Source: Sipunculus nudus (taxonomy: Eukaryota > Annelida > Sipuncula > Golfingiida > Sipunculidae). Taken from it: a stretch of DNA of 64,000 bases. Below are positions 63,480-64,000 of this stretch, one piece after another. The stretch is from positions 1,526,076 to 1,590,075 of the forward strand of contig CM049309.1 in NCBI GenBank assembly GCA_026874595.1, in the 5' to 3' direction. The position numbers were made by a program, and so were the translations under genes. Each line of letters opens with the position of its first letter. Position 1 is the stretch's first letter. The notes below the pieces were generated by a model that worked only from the letters and a program-made list of their open reading frames with translations, made no database searches and was not told the DNA's origin.

Positions 63480-64000
63480 TTTCCTTTATTCAGTTTTAGT
63501 AACCAGAGACTAACATGCCTTTAATTCTTTTCCTGTCTTCAGTGTTAGTAACCAGAGACTAACTTGCCTTTAATTTTTCCTTTATTCAGTTTTAGTAACC
63601 AGAGACTAACTTGCCTTTAATTTTTTCCTTTATTCAGTTTTAGTAACCAGAGACTAACTTGCCTTTAATTTTTTCCTTTATTCAGTTTTAGTAACCAGAG
63701 ACTAACTTGCCTTTAATTTTTTCCTTTATTCAGTTTTAGTAACCAGAGACTAACTTGCCTTTAATTTTTTCCTTTATTCAGTTTTAGTAACCAGAGACTA
63801 ACATGCCTTTAGTTCTTTTCCTGTCTTCAGTTTTAGTAACCAGAGACTAACTTTCCTTTAATTTTTTCCTTTATTCAGTTTTAGTAACCAGAGACTAACT
63901 TGCCTTTAATTTTTTCCTTTATTCAGTTTTAGTAACCAGAGACTAACTTGCCTTTAATTTTTTCCTTTATTCAGTTTTAGTAACCAGAGACTAACTTGCC
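63480..64000 (+). repeat. 48-bp minisatellite, array 3 (runs off the window)
   Basis: About eleven units are visible to the window edge. The first several are the same, in order, as those beginning at 58161, so the higher-order structure continues to the right. Confidence 0.95.

Noticed and set aside
61-64000. CRISPR array or prokaryotic operon
   Set aside because: The tandem repeats have no unique spacers, and the window has introns, satellites and an animal gene.

Overview
This is eukaryotic, AT-rich, repeat-dominated DNA, most probably from a bivalve mollusc. That guess rests on an animal FAM91A1 gene with short exons in very long introns, and on several families of long non-coding repeats (openings such as AGCTCAGCTGACT and (GTCC)n, hairpin ends) of the kind I associate with bivalve genomes. 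The species cannot be told from the sequence. No bacterial-type gene, rRNA, tRNA or CRISPR array was seen.

The only gene I can name is FAM91A1 on the + strand. Two consecutive coding exons (35907-36116 and 37165-37232) join in frame across a 1,048-bp intron and encode part of its conserved N-terminal domain. I see no further FAM91A1 exon in the 26.8 kb to the right, so most of 37233-64000 is probably one intron. The 35.9 kb to the left is either another long intron or upstream DNA. Two other possible small exons (3105-3207 and 15579-15625) are weak and unassigned.

Layout: 1-3370 is unique AT-rich DNA. 3371-6043 is a 42-bp satellite. 10520-13133 is a complete copy of a 2.6-kb AGCTCAGCTGAC element (family 1). 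13455-15450 holds short or decayed repeats. 17930-19638 is a 19-bp minisatellite. 20697-23162 is a 2.5-kb Helitron/Helentron-like element (family 4) with 289-bp core repeats. 24455-26812 and 29391-33809 are two copies of another long element (family 5); the second is interrupted by a 1.83-kb terminal-inverted-repeat transposon at 30400-32230. 35625-37232 is the FAM91A1 exon region. 40491-41780 is a 60-bp satellite. 43111-46315 joins a truncated family 3 element to a truncated family 1 element.

From 46936 to the right edge lies a large higher-order structure. A 48-bp minisatellite alternates with two copies of a 3.4-kb element (family 2, at 49833-58160 and 60093-63479), giving a 5.3-kb tandem segmental duplication. 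Each family 2 copy contains a family 3 element. The left copy also received a 4.97-kb compound insertion of two family 1 elements (50535-55505), and the right copy preserves the matching empty site.

The main proposals are: (a) five repeat families here share one architecture (5' subterminal inverted repeat, tandem core, 3' hairpin, insertion at T-T or A-T without clear long target duplication), resembling non-autonomous Helentron or bivalve 'pearl'-type elements; (b) the 48-bp minisatellite is about 110 tandem copies of a near-ideal 3' splice-site module in the sense direction of FAM91A1; (c) one perfect palindrome, GGTGGCGCCACC, is shared by four otherwise different families.
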